Translations under genes and position numbers: made by a program
Assembly (NCBI GenBank): GCA_035772405.1
Contig: JAYKKM010000380.1
Coordinates: 101,001-165,000 of the forward strand
Source of the DNA: Chrysogorgia sp. JL179-B06
Lineage: Eukaryota > Cnidaria > Anthozoa > Scleralcyonacea > Chrysogorgiidae
Direction: 5' to 3'
Length of the DNA: 64,000 nt
The notes under the pieces: generated by a model
Seen by the model: the letters and a program-made list of their open reading frames with translations, nothing else
The model's database searches: none
What the model was told of the DNA's origin: nothing
Part shown: positions 1-12,557 of the stretch, piece by piece
How positions within the stretch are numbered: the first letter of the stretch is position 1
Layout: each line of letters starts with the position of its first letter

Positions 1-761
1 CAAAGTTGGTAATAAATAAACTTCGCATGAGGAACAAACTCCAAATACATGTACACGAAGAACAATTGCTTAACCCTAAGGTTAAAACAGTGCGCCAGCC
101 AATGAAGCTGAGGACCTAAAACCAAAGAAAGTTGGTAATAAATAAACCTCACATGAGGAACAAACTCCATATACATGGAGAACAAATTGCATTCACACTA
201 AGGTTAAAACAGTGCCCCAGCCAATGAAGCTGAGGACTTTAAACCAAACAAAGTTTGTAATAAATAAACCTCACATGAGGAACAAACTCCAAATACATGG
301 AAAACAAATTGCTTTAACCCTAAGGTTAAAACAGTGCCCCAGCCAATTTCTCCAAATACATGGAGAACAAATTGCTTTAACCCTAAGGTTAAAACAGTGC
401 CCCAGCCAATGAAGCTGAGGACCTTAAACTAAACAAAGTTGGTAATAAATAAACTTCGCATGAGGAACAAACTCTAAGTACATGTACATGGAGAACGAAT
501 TGCTTTAACACTAAGGTTAAAACAGTGCCACAGCCAATGCAGGTGAGGACCGTAAACTAAACAAAGTTGGTAATGAAGAAAATTCACATGCGGAACAAAC
601 TACAAATACATGGAGAACATATTGCTTTAACCCTAAGGTTAAGATAGTGCCCCTGCCAATGAAGCTGAGGACCTTAAACTAAACAAAGTTGGTAATAAAT
701 AAACCTCACATGAGGAACAAACTCCAAATACATGGAGAACAAATTGCTTTAATCCTAAGGT
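1..761 (+). repeat. Higher-order duplication A, copy 1
   Basis: This stretch matches 2,129-2,890 almost base for base, at an offset of 2,128-2,129. The one-base change in offset comes from an extra T at about 2,210. After about 2,885 the second copy jumps to sequence matching about 910, so it lacks about 150 bp present in copy 1. Confidence 0.9.
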
Positions 762-2100
762 TAAAACAGTGCCCCAGCTAATTTCTCCAAATACAGTGCT
801 CCACCAAAAACAGCGTCCGAGCCAAAAACAGTGCCCGAGCCAAAAACAGTGCCCCCGCCAAGTTCTCCAAATACATGGAGAACAAATTGCTTTAACCCTA
901 AGGTTAAAACAGTGACCAAGCTAATTTCTCCAAATACAGTGCCCCAGCTAATTTCTCCAAACACACTGCTCCAGCCAAAAACAGTGCCCCAGCCAAGTTC
1001 TCCAAATACATTGAGAACAAATTGCATTAACCCTAAGGTTAAAACAGTGCCCCAGCCAATGAAGTTGGTAATAAATAAACATCGCATGAGGAAACAAACT
1101 CCAAATGCATGTACATGGAGAACAATTGCTTATCCCCAAGGTTAAAACAGTGCCCCAGCCAATGAAGCTGAGGACCTTAAACTAAACAAAGTTGGTAATA
1201 AATAAACCTCGCATGAGGAACAAACTCCAAATACATGTACATGGAGAACAACTGCTTATTCCCAAGGTTAAAACAGTGCCCCAGCCAATGAAGCTGAGGA
1301 CCTTAAACCAAACAAATTTACTAATAAATAAACCTCACATGAGGAACAAACTCCAAATACATGGAGAACAAATTGCTTTAACCATAAGGTTAAAACAGTG
1401 CCCAGCTAATTTCTCCAAATACAGTACCCCAGCTAATTTCTCCAAATACAGTGCTCCAGCCAAAAACAGTGTCCCAGAAAAGTTCTCCAAATACATGGAG
1501 AACAAATTGCTTTAACACTCCAAATACATGGAGAACAAATTGCTTTAAGCCTAAGGTAAAAACAGTGCCCCAGCCAATGAAGCTGAGGACCTTAAACTAA
1601 ACAAAGTTGGTGATAAATAAACTTCACACGAGGAACAAACTCCAAATACATGGAAAACAAATTGCTTTAACCCTAAGGTTAAAACAGTGCCCTAGCCAAT
1701 TTCTCCAAATACATGGAGAACAAATTGCTTTAAACCTAAGGTTAAAACAGTGCCCCAGCCAATGAAGCTGAGGACCTTAAACTAAACAAAGTTGGTAATA
1801 AATAAACTTCGCATGCGGAACAAACTCTAAGTACATGGAAAACAAATTGCTTTACCCTAAGTTTAAAACAGTGCAGCAACCAATGAAGGCGAGAACCTTA
1901 AACTGAACAAAATTCGTAATAAATAAACCTCACAAGAGGAACAAACTCCAAATATATGGAAAATGTGTTTCTTTAACGCTAAGTTTAAAACAGTGCAACT
2001 GCCAATGAAGGTGAGGACCTTAAACTGAACAAAGTTGGTAACAAACTCCAAATACATGGAAAACAAATTGTTTTACCCTCAGTTTAAACCCGTGCAACAG
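700..2100 (+). repeat. Higher-order duplication B, copy 1
   Basis: Matches about 6,590-7,990 at an offset near 5,892, with only scattered substitutions. Both copies carry the same unusual run of CCAAAAACAGTGCCC sub-repeats near their start. Boundaries are approximate because the monomers themselves are alike. Confidence 0.85.
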
Positions 2101-2128
2101 CTAATGAAGCTGAGGACCTTAAACCAAA

Positions 2129-2890
2129 CAAAGTTGGTAATAAATAAACTTCGCATGAGGAACAAACTCCAAATACATGTACACGAAGAACAATTGCTTA
2201 ACCCTAAGGTTTAAAACAGTGCGCCAGCCAATGAAGCTGAGGACCTAAAACCAAAGAAAGTTGGTAATAAATAAACCTCACATGAGGAACAAACTCCATA
2301 TACATGGAGAACAAATTGCATTCACACTAAGGTTAAAACAGTGCCCCAGCCAATGAAGCTGAGGACTTTAAACCAAACAAAGTTTGTAATAAATAAACCT
2401 CACATGAGGAACAAACTCCAAATACATGGAAAACAAATTGCTTTAACCCTAAGGTTAAAACAGTGCCCCAGCCAATTTCTCCAAATACATGGAGAACAAA
2501 TTGCTTTAACCCTAAGGTTAAAACAGTGCCCCAGCCAATGAAGCTGAGGACCTTAAACTAAACAAAGTTGGTAATAAATAAACTTCGCATGAGGAACAAA
2601 CTCTAAGTACATGTACATGGAGAACGAATTGCTTTAACACTAAGGTTAAAACAGTGCCACAGCCAATGCAGGTGAGGACCGTAAACTAAACAAAGTTGGT
2701 AATGAAGAAAATTCACATGCGGAACAAACTACAAATACATGGAGAACATATTGCTTTAACCCTAAGGTTAAGATAGTGCCCCTGCCAATGAAGCTGAGGA
2801 CCTTAAACTAAACAAAGTTGGTAATAAATAAACCTCACATGAGGAACAAACTCCAAATACATGGAGAACAAATTGCTTTAACCCTAAGGT
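2129..2890 (+). repeat. Higher-order duplication A, copy 2
   Basis: Second copy of 1-761. Part of the same unit occurs again near 8,385-8,580 and 14,150-14,560, so this is one module of a larger higher-order repeat. Confidence 0.9.
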
Positions 2891-4686
2891 TAAAACAGTG
2901 ACCAAGCTAATTTCTCCAAATACAGTGCCCCAGCTAATTTCTCCAAACACACTGCTCCAGCCAAAAACAGTGCCCCAGCCAAGTTCTCCAAATACATTGA
3001 GAACAAATTGCATTAACCCTAAGGTTAAAACAGTGCCCCAGCCAATGAAGTTGGTAATAAATAAACATCGCATGAGGAACAAACTCCAAATACATGTACA
3101 TGGAGAACAACTGCTTATTCCCAAGGTTAAAACAGTGCCCCAGCCAATGAAGCTGAGGACCTTAAACTAAACAAAGTTGGTAATAAATAAACCTCGCATG
3201 AGGAACAAACTCCAAATACATGTACATGGAGAACAACTGCTTATTCCCAAGGTTAAAACAGTGCCCCAGCCAATGAAGCTGAGGACCTTAAACTAAACAA
3301 AGTTGGTAATAAATAAACCTCGCATGAGGAACAAACTCCAAACACACGGAGAACAAATTTCTTTAACCCTAAGGTTAAAACAGTGCCCCAGCTAATTTCT
3401 CCAAATACAGTGCTCCAGCCAAAAACGGTGCCCCAGTCAAGTTCTCTAAATACTTGGAGAACAAATTGCTTTAACACTCCAAATACATAGAGAACAAATT
3501 GCTATAAACCTTAGGTAAAAACAGTGCCCCAGCCAATGAAGCTGAGCACCTTAAACTAAACAAAGTTGGTAATAAATAAACCTCGCATTAGGAACAAACT
3601 CCAAATACACGGAGAATACATTTCTTTAACCATAATATTAAAACAGTGCCCCAGCCAATTTATCCAAATACAGTGCCCCAGCCAAAAAGAGTGCCCAGCC
3701 AAGTTCTCCAAATACATGGAAAACAAATTGTTTAACCCGAGGTTAAAACAGTGCCCCAGCCAATGAAGTTAAGGAGCGTAAACTAAACAAAGTTTGTAAT
3801 AAATAAACCTCGCATGAGGAACAAACTCCAAATACATGTACATGGAGAACAAATTGCTTTAACCCTAAGGTTAAAACAGTGCCCCCAGCTAATGAAGGTG
3901 AGGACCTTAAACCAAACAAAGTTGGTAATAAATAAACCTCGCATGAGGAACAAACTCCAAGTACATGTGGAGAACAAATTGCTTTAACGCTAAGGTTAAA
4001 ACAGTGCCGCAGCCAATGAAGCTGAGGACGTTAAACCAAACAAGTTGGTAATAAATAAACCTCACATGAGGAACAAACTCCAAATACATGGAGAACGAAT
4101 TGCTTTAACCCTAAGGTTATAAGAGTGCCACAGCCAATGCAGGCGAGGACCGTAAACTAAACAAAGTTGGTGATAAATAAACCTTACATGAGGAACAAAC
4201 TCCAAATACATGTAGAACAAATTGCTTTAACCCTAATGTTAAAACACTGCCCCAGCCAAGTTCTCCAAATACATGTAGAACAAATTGCTTTAATCCTAAC
4301 GTTAAAACAACGCACCAGCCAATGAAGCTGACGACCTTAAACCAAACAAAATTGGTAATAAATAAACCTCTGTAAATTGCTTTTATTGTAATTGCAATAC
4401 CGGATTTGATGGCAACAATTCTATAGTACAAGTAAGTATATTTGATAATTTAATAGAAGGCTTTTTCAATAATTACTTTATTCTAACTTAATTCCTTTAG
4501 GAAACAATTACAATGGTTCTTTGTACCATGTTATTTCTACAAAAGTTTATTCTACTGAAAATTATTTTTTATTGTGAGTGCAATTACGGATTAGTTTGCA
4601 AGGAATTCAGTTGTACAATTAAGTACATTTATAATTTAAAATAAGATATTTTCAATAATAAGGATATTCTCACTTTATTTATTGAG

Positions 4687-4803
4687 CAAACAATTGCAGT
4701 GGTATTTTATGCCATATTAATGCGACACAAGTCAATTACACTGAAAATTGCTTTTATTGTTATTGCAATACCGGATTTAATGGCAATGAATTCTATAGTG
4801 CAA
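4687..4803 (+). CDS. EGF-like exon, open frame
   Basis: This exon keeps a 39-codon open frame and an AG acceptor (ATTGAG). It reads through NNCSGILCHINATQ, then ENCFYCYCNTGF. Five of the six cysteines expected of an EGF module can be placed; the last is replaced by Tyr (EFYS). The downstream donor reads ATTAAA rather than GTAAGT, so it probably could not be spliced normally. The near-identical copy is 10,199-10,315. Confidence 0.55.
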
Positions 4804-4931
4804 TTAAATACATTTGATAATTTAATACAAGACTTTTGATGGAAAAGAAGTCAATAGTACAAGTAAGTATATTTGATAATTTAATAGAAAGCTTTTTCAA
4901 CAATTACTTTATTCTAACTTAATTCCTTTAG

Positions 4932-5048
4932 CAAACAATTACAATGTATCTTTGTGCCATATTAATTCTACACAAGATAATTCTACTGAAAATTACTTTT
5001 ATTGTGAGTGCAATACCGGATTAGATTGCAACCAATTCAGTAGTACAA
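4932..5048 (+). CDS. EGF-like exon, open frame
   Basis: A 39-codon open exon behind a good acceptor with a pyrimidine-rich tract (AATTCCTTTAG). It encodes NNYNVSLCHINSTQ and then ENYFYCECNTGLD, the same EGF-like layout, but with Tyr at the first Cys position. The 3' boundary reads ACAA then TTAAGT, so the donor GT has been lost. The copy in block 2 is 10,444-10,560. Confidence 0.5.
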
Positions 5049-5420
5049 TTAAGTACATTTGATAATTTAAAATAAGGTATTTTCAATAAAAGGATATTCT
5101 CACTTTATTTATTGAGCAAAATAATTGCAATGGTATTTTATGCCATATTAATGCTACACAAGTTAATTACACTGAAAATTACTTTTATCGTTATTGCAAT
5201 ACCGGATTTGATGGCAATGAATTCTATAGTGCAATCAAATACATTTGATAATTTAATACAAGACCTTTTTCCATATTAACTTTATTCTCACTTTATTTCT
5301 TTGGCAAACAATTGCAATGGTCTTTATGCAATATTAATGATACACAAGTTAATTATATTGAAAATTACTTTTATTGTGCGTGCAATACCGGATTTTATGG
5401 AAAAGAAGTCAATAGTACAA

Positions 5421-8400
5421 ACAGTGCCCCAGCCAATGAAGGCGAGGACCTTAAATCAAACAAGTTGGTAATAAATAAACCTCACATGAGGAACAAACTC
5501 AAAATACACGGAGAACAAACTGCTTTAACACAAAGGTTAAAACAGTGCCACAGGCAATTTCTCCAAGTACAGTGCCCTAGCCAATTTCTCCAAATACAGT
5601 GCCCCAGCCAATTTCCCCACATACAGTGCCCCAGCCAATTTCTCCAAATAGATGGAGAATAAATTGCTTAATCCTCAGGTTAAAACAGTACCCCAGCCAA
5701 TTTCTCCAAATACAGAGCCCCTGCCAAAAACACCGCCCCAGCCAAAAACAGTGCCCGAGCCAAAAACAGTGCCCAGGCCAAGTTCTCCGAATACATGGAG
5801 AACAATGTTCTTTAACACTAAGGTTAAAACAGTGCCCCACCCAATGAAGGTGAGGACCGTAATCTAAACAAATTTGGTAATAAATAAACCTAACATGAGG
5901 AACAAACTCCAAATACATGGAGAACAATTTTCATTAACCCTAAGGTTGAAACAACGCACCCGCCAATGAAGCTGAGGACCTTAAACCAAACAAAGTTGGT
6001 AATAAATAAACTTCATATGAGGAAAAATCTCCAAATTCATGGAGAATAAATTGGTTAAACCTAAGGTTAAAACAGTGCCGCAGCCAATTTCTCCAAATAC
6101 AGTGCCGCAGCCAAGTTCTCCAAATACATGGAGAACAAATTGCTTTAACCCTAAGGTTAAAACAGTGCCCCAGCCAATGAAGCTGAGGAGCTTGAACTAA
6201 ACAAAGTTTGTAATAAATAAACCTCGCATGAGGAACAAACTGCAAATACGTGTACATCGAGAACAATTGCTTATCCCCACGGTTAAAACAGTGCCCCAGC
6301 CAATGAAGATGAGGACCTTAAACCTAACAAAGTTGGTAATAAATAAACCTCACATGGGGAACAAACTCCAAATACATGGAGAACAAATTGCTTTAACCCT
6401 AAGGTTAAAACAGTGCCCCAGCCAATTTCTCCAAATACAGTGCCTCAGCCAAAACCAGTGCTCCAGCCAAAAACAGTGCCCCAGCTAAGTTCTCCAAATA
6501 CATGGAGAACAATTTCCTTTAACCCTAAGGTTAAAACAACGCACCGGCCAATGAAGCTGGGGACCTTAAACCAAACAAAGTTGGTAAAAAATAAACCTCA
6601 TATGAGGAACAAACTCCAAATACATGGAGAACAAATTGCTTTAACCCTAAGGTTAAAACAGTGCCCCAGCTAATTTCTCCAAATACAGTGCTCCACCAAA
6701 AACAGCGCCCGAGCCAAAAACAGTGCCCGAGCCAAAAACAGTGCCCCCGCCAAGTTCTCCAAATACATGGAGAACAAATTGCTTTAACCCTAAGGTTAAA
6801 ACAGTGACCAAGCTAATTTCTCCAAATACAGCGCCCCAGCTAATTTCTCCAAACACACTGCTCCAGCCAAAAACAGTGCCCCAGCCAAGTTCTCCAAATA
6901 CATTGAGAACAAATTGCATTAACCCTAAGGTTAAAACAGTGCCCCAGCCAATGAAGTTGGTAATAAATAAACATCGCATGAGGAACAAACTCCAAATGCA
7001 TGTACATGGAGAACAATTGCTTATCCCCAAGGTTAAAACAGTGCCCCAGCCAATGAAGCTGAGGACCTTAAACTAAACAAAGTTGGTAATAAATAAACCT
7101 CGCATGAGGAACAAACTCCAAATACATGTACATGGAGAACAACTGCTTATTCCCAAGGTTAAAACAGTGCCCCAGCCAATGAAGCTGAGGACCTTAAACC
7201 AAACAAATTTACTAATAAATAAACCTCACATGAGGAACAAACTCCAAATACATGGAGAACAAATTGCTTTAACCATAAGGTTAACACAGTGCCCAGCTAA
7301 TTTCTCCAAATACAGTAACCCCAGCTAATTTCTCCAAATACAGTGCTTCAGCCAAAAACAGTGTCCCAGAAAAGTTCTCCAAATACATGGAGAACAAATT
7401 GCTTTAACACTCCAAATACATGGAGAACAAATTGCTTTAAGCCTAAGGTAAAAACAGTGCCCCAGCCAATGAAGCTGAGGACCTTAAACTAAACAAAGTT
7501 GGTGATAAATAAACTTCACACGAGGAACAAACTCCAAATACATGGAAAACAAATTGCTTTAACCCTAAGGTTAAAACAGTGCCCTAGCCAATTTCTCCAA
7601 ATACATGGAGAACAAATTGCTTTAACCCTAAGGTTAAAACAGTGCCCCAGCCAATGAAGCTGAGGACCTTAAACTAAACAAAGTTGGTAATAAATAAACT
7701 TCGCATGCGGAACAAACTCTAAGTACATGGAAAACAAATTGCTTTACCCTAAGTTTAAAACAGTGCAGCAACCAATGAAGGCGAGAACCTTAAACTGAAC
7801 AAAATTGGTAATAAATAAACCTCACAAGAGGAACAAACTCCAAATATATGGAAAATGTGTTTCTTTAACGCTAAGTTTAAAACAGTGCAACTGCCAATGA
7901 AGGTGAGGACCTTAAACTGAACAAAGTTGGTAACAAACTCCAAATACATGGAAAACAAATTGTTTTACCCTCAGTTTAAACCCGTGCAACAGCCAATGAA
8001 GCTGAGGACCTTAAACTAAACAAAGTTGGTAATAAATAAACCTCACATGAGCAACAAACTCCAAATACATGGAGAACAAATTGGTTAACCCCAAGTTTAA
8101 AACATTTCCCCAGTCAATGAACCTGAGGACATAAAACGAAAGAAAGTTGGTAATAAAGAGGAACAAACTCCAAATACATGTACATGGAGAACAAATTGCT
8201 TTAATCCTAAGGTTAAAACAGTGTCGCAGCCAATGAAGGTGAGGAGCGTAAACAAACAAAGTTGGTAATAAAGAAACTTCACATGCGCAACAAACTCCAA
8301 ATGCGTGGAGAACAAATTAATTTAATCCTAAGGTTAAAACAGTGCCCCAGCCAATGAAGGTGAGGACCTTAAACCAAACAAAGTTGGTAATTAATAAACT

Positions 8401-9883
8401 TCGCATGAGGAACAAACTCCAAATACATGTACACGAAGAACAATTGCTTAACCCTAAGGTTAAAACAGTGCGCCAGCCAATGAAGCTGAGGACCTAAAAC
8501 CAAAGAAAGTTGGTAATAAATAAACCTCACATGAGGAACAAACTCCATATACATGGAGAACAAATTGCATTCACCCTAAGCTTAAAACAACGCACCAGCC
8601 AATGAAGCCGAGGACCTTAAACCAAACAAAGTTGGTAATAAATAAACCTCGCATGAGGAACAATCTCCAAATACATGGAGAACAATTGCTTTAACGCTAG
8701 GTTAAAACAGTGCCCCAGCCAATTTCTCCAAATACATGGAGAACAAATTGCTTTAACCCTAAGGTTTAAAACAGTGCCCCAACCAATGAAGCTGAGGACC
8801 TTAAACTAAACAAAGTTGGTAATAAATAAACCTCGCATGAGGAACAAACTCCAAACACACGGAGAACAAATTTCTTTAACCCTGAGGTTAAAACAGTGCC
8901 CCAGCTAATTTCTCCAAATACAGTGCTCCAGCCAAAAACGGTGCCCCAGTCAAGTTCTCTAAATACTTGGAGAACAAATTGCTTTAACACTCCAAATACA
9001 TAGAGAACAAATTGCTATAAACCTTAGGTAAAACAGTGCCCCAGCCAATGAAGCTGAGCACCTTAAACTAAACAAAGTTGGTAATAAATAAACCTCGCAT
9101 TAGGAACAAACTCCAAATACACGGAGAATACATTTCTTTAACCATAATATTAAAACAGTGCCCCAGCCAATTTATCCAAATACAGTGCCCCAGCCAAAAA
9201 CAGTGCCCAGCCAAGTTCTCCAAATACATGGAAAACAAATTGTTTAACCCGAGGTTAAAACAGTGCCCCAGCCAATGAAGTTGAGGAGCGTAAACTAAAC
9301 AAAGTTTGTAATAAATAAACCTCGCATGAGGAACAAACTCCAAATACATGTACATGGAGAACAAATTGCTTTAACCCTAAGGTTAAAACAGTGCCCCCAG
9401 CTAATGAAGGTGAGGACCTTAAACCAAACAAAGTTGGTAATAAATAAACCTCGCATGAGGAACAAACTCCAAGTACATGTGGAGAACAAATTGCTTTAAC
9501 GCTAAGGTTAAAACAGTGCCGCAGCCAATGAAGCTGAGGACGTTAAACCAAACAAGTTGGTAATAAATAAACCTCACATGAGGAACAAACTCCAAATACA
9601 TGGAGAACGAATTGCTTTAACCCTAAGGTTATAAGAGTGCCACAGCCAATGCAGGCGAGGACCGTAAACTAAACAAAGTTGGTGATAAATAAACCTTACA
9701 TGAGGAACAAACTCCAAATACATGTAGAACAAATTGCTTTAACCCTAATGTTAAAACACTGCCCCAGCCAAGTTCTCCAAATACATGTAGAACAAATTGC
9801 TTTAATCCTAACGTTAAAACAACGCACCAGCCAATGAAGCTGACGACCTTAAACCAAACAAAATTGGTAATAAATAAACCTCT
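5421..9883. repeat. Satellite array, segment 2
   Basis: The same 122-bp monomer family as segment 1, resuming immediately after the last base of an EGF exon (AGTACAA then ACAGTGCC). Short CCAATTTCTCCAAATACAGT sub-repeats are dense at 5,550-5,790 and 6,410-6,500. No gene is supported here. Confidence 0.95.
6590..7990 (+). repeat. Higher-order duplication B, copy 2
   Basis: Second copy of about 700-2,100. It follows directly on duplication C copy 1, so the module order has been shuffled between copies. Confidence 0.85.
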
Positions 9884-12160
9884 GTAAATTGCTTTTATTG
9901 TCATTGCAATACCGGATTTGATGGCAACAATTCTATAGTACAAGTAAGTATATTTGATAATTTAATAGAAGGCTTTTTCAATAATTACTTTATTCTAACT
10001 TAATTCCTTTAGGAAACAATTACAATGGTTCTTTGTACCATGTTATTTCTACAAAAGTTTATTCTACTGAAAATTATTTTTTATTGTGAGTGCAATTACG
10101 GATTAGTTTGCAAGGAATTCAGTTGTACAATTAAGTACATTTATAATTTAAAATAAGATATTTTCAATAATAAGGATATTCTCACTTTATTTATTGAGCA
10201 AACAATTGCAGTGGTATTTTATGCCATATTAATGCGACACAAGTCAATTACACTGAAAATTGCTTTTATTGTTATTGCAATACCGGATTTAATGGCAATG
10301 AATTCTATAGTGCAATTAAATACATTTGATAATTTAATACAAGACTTTTGATGGAAAAGAAGTCAATAGTACAAGTAAGTATATTTGATAATTTAATAGA
10401 AAGCTTTTTCAACAATTACTTTATTCTAACTTAATTCCTTTAGCAAACAATTACAATGTATCTTTGTGCCATATTAATTCTACACAAGATAATTCTACTG
10501 AAAATTACTTTTATTGTGAGTGCAATACCGGATTAGATTGCAACCAATTCAGTAGTACAATTAAGTACATTTGATAATTTAAAATAAGGTATTTTCAATA
10601 AAAGGATATTCTCACTTTATTTATTGAGCAAAATAATTGCAATGGTATTTTATGCCATATTAATGCTACACAAGTTAATTACACTGAAAATTACTTTTAT
10701 CGTTATTGCAATACCGGATTTGATGGCAATGAATTCTATAGTGCAATCAAATACATTTGATAATTTAATACAAGACCTTTTTCCATATTAACTTTATTCT
10801 CACTTTATTTCTTTGGCAAACAATTGCAATGGTCTTTATGCAATATTAATGATACACAAGTTAATTATATTGAAAATTACTTTTATTGTGCGTGCAATAC
10901 CGGATTTTATGGAAAAGAAGTCAATAGTACAAACAGTGCCCCAGCCAATGAAGGCGAGGACCTTAAATCAAACAAGTTGGTAATAAATAAACCTCACATG
11001 AGGAACAAACTCAAAATACACGGAGAACAAACTGCTTTAACACAAAGGTTAAAACAGTGCCACAGGCAATTTCTCCAAGTACAGTGCCCTAGCCAATTTC
11101 TCCAAATACAGTGCCCCAGCCAATTTCCCCACATACAGTGCCCCAGCCAATTTCTCCAAATAGATGGAGAATAAATTGCTTAATCCTCAGGTTAAAACAG
11201 TACCCCAGCCAATTTCTCCAAATACAGAGCCCCTGCCAAAAACACCGCCCCAGCCAAAAACAGTGCCCGAGCCAAAAACAGTGCCGAATACATGGAGAAC
11301 AATGTTCTTTAACACTAAGGTTAAAACAGTGCCCCACCCAATGAAGGTGAGGACCGTAATCTAAACAAATTTGGTAATAAATAAACCTAACATGAGGAAC
11401 AAACTCCAAATACATGGAGAACAATTTTCATTAACCCTAAGGTTGAAACAACGCACCCGCCAATGAAGCTGAGGACCTTAAACCAAACAAAGTTGGTAAT
11501 AAATAAACTTCATATGAGGAAAAATCTCCAAATACATGGAGAATAAATTGGTTAAACCTAAGGTTAAAACAGTGCCGCAGCCAATTTCTCCAAATACAGT
11601 GCCGCAGCCAAGTTCTCCAAATACATGGAGAACAAATTGCTTTAACCCTAAGGTTAAAACAGTGCCCCAGCCAATGAAGCTGAGGAGCTTGAACTAAACA
11701 AAGTTTGTAATAAATAAACCTCGCATGAGGAACAAACTGCAAATACGTGTACATCGAGAACAATTGCTTATCCCCACGGTTAAAACAGTGCCCCAGCCAA
11801 TGAAGATGAGGACCTTAAACCTAACAAAGTTGGTAATAAATAAACCTCACATGGGGAACAAACTCCAAATACATGGAGAACAAATTGCTTTAACCCTAAG
11901 GTTAAAACAGTGCCCCAGCCAATTTCTCCAAATACAGTGCCTCAGCCAAAACCAGTGCTCCAGCCAAAAACAGTGCCCCAGCTAAGTTCTCCAAATACAT
12001 GGAGAACAATTTCCTTTAACCCTAAGGTTAAAACAACGCACCGGCCAATGAAGCTGGGGACCTTAAACCAAACAAAGTTGGTAAAAAATAAACCTCATAT
12101 GAGGAACAAGCTCCAAATACATGGAGAACAAATTGCTTTAACCCTAAGGTTAAAACAGTG
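8763..12160 (+). repeat. Higher-order duplication C (satellite + EGF block), copy 2
   Basis: Second copy of 3,250-6,660. It shares the same EGF pseudoexons and the same frameshifts inside them, so those lesions predate the duplication. Confidence 0.93.
9884..10932 (+). pseudogene. EGF-like exon block 2 (decayed exon array)
   Basis: Copy of block 1 shifted by 5,512 bp: exons or remnants at 9,885-9,943, 10,013-10,130, 10,199-10,315, 10,346-10,374, 10,444-10,560, 10,629-10,746 and 10,817-10,932. The single-base lesions are the same as in block 1. Introns of about 70-80 bp separate the exons, with a GTAAGTATATTTGATAATTT-type 5' end where the donor survives. It is unlikely to yield an intact EGF protein. 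Confidence 0.85.
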
Positions 12161-12557
12161 CCCTGCAGCCAATTTCTCCAAATACAGTGCTCCAGCCAAG
12201 TTCTTCAAATACAGTGTCCCAGCGAAGTTCTTCAAATACAGTGCCCCAGCCAAGTTCTCCAAATACATTGAGAATAAATTGCTTTAACCCTAAGGTTAAA
12301 ACAGTGCCCCAGCCAATTTCTCCAAATACAGTGCCCCAGCCAAAAACAGTGCTCTAGCCAAAAACAGTTCCCCAGCCAAGTTCTCCAAATACATGGAGAA
12401 CAATTTGCTTTAACCCTAAGGTTAAAACAGTGCCCTAGCCAATGAAGGTGAGGATCTTAAACTAAACAAAGTTTGTAATAAATAAACCTCGCATGAGGAA
12501 CAAACTCATAATACATGTACACGAATAACAATTGCTTAACGCCAAGGTTAAAACAGT
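10933..12557. repeat. Satellite array, segment 3a
   Basis: Continuation of the 122-bp satellite, up to a foldback element inserted in the array. A run of AGTTCTTCAAATACAGTG variants at 12,190-12,260 is a local sub-repeat not seen in the earlier segments. Confidence 0.95.

Larger units (their letters stand above)
1..4371. repeat. Satellite array, segment 1
   Basis: Tandem monomers of about 122 bp run through this stretch. A monomer starts near CAAAGTTGGTAATAAATAAA, passes ACATGGAGAACAAATTGC and CTAAGGTTAAAACAGTGCC, and ends near GAAGCTGAGGACCTTAAA. Between monomers there are shorter sub-repeats of about 27 bp (CAGTGCCCCAGCCAATTTC then TCCAAATA) and 18 bp (GCCAAAAACAGTGCCCGA). All three frames contain low-complexity ORFs made of the repeat unit; they have no domain or cysteine pattern and I do not regard them as genes. 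The array is open at the left edge of the window. Confidence 0.95.
4372..5420 (+). pseudogene. EGF-like exon block 1 (decayed exon array)
   Basis: Seven full or partial copies of one exon lie between short introns: 4,373-4,431 (3' part), 4,501-4,618, 4,687-4,803, about 4,834-4,862 (3' part), 4,932-5,048, 5,117-5,234 and 5,305-5,420. A full exon is 117 nt (39 codons). It starts after AG with two bases and ends one base into a codon, so it is symmetrical phase 1-1. Its translation follows an EGF-like pattern: a Cys near the start, LC, then ENYFYC-x-C, then NTGF-x-GN. Copies two and six have one extra base and the last one base too few. Some donors are GTAAGT, others have become TTAAGT. It is probably a remnant of a secreted or membrane EGF-repeat gene continuing outside the window. 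Confidence 0.85.
3250..6660 (+). repeat. Higher-order duplication C (satellite + EGF block), copy 1
   Basis: A 3.4-kb module of satellite, EGF exon block and more satellite. It recurs at 8,763-12,160 with an offset of 5,512-5,513, falling to 5,497 after a 15-bp deletion near 11,285. Differences are sparse single-base changes, so the duplication looks recent or is kept uniform by gene conversion. Confidence 0.93.

Noticed and set aside
1..4371. CRISPR-like array
   Set aside because: Units follow head to tail without unique spacers, and the context is a eukaryotic genome.
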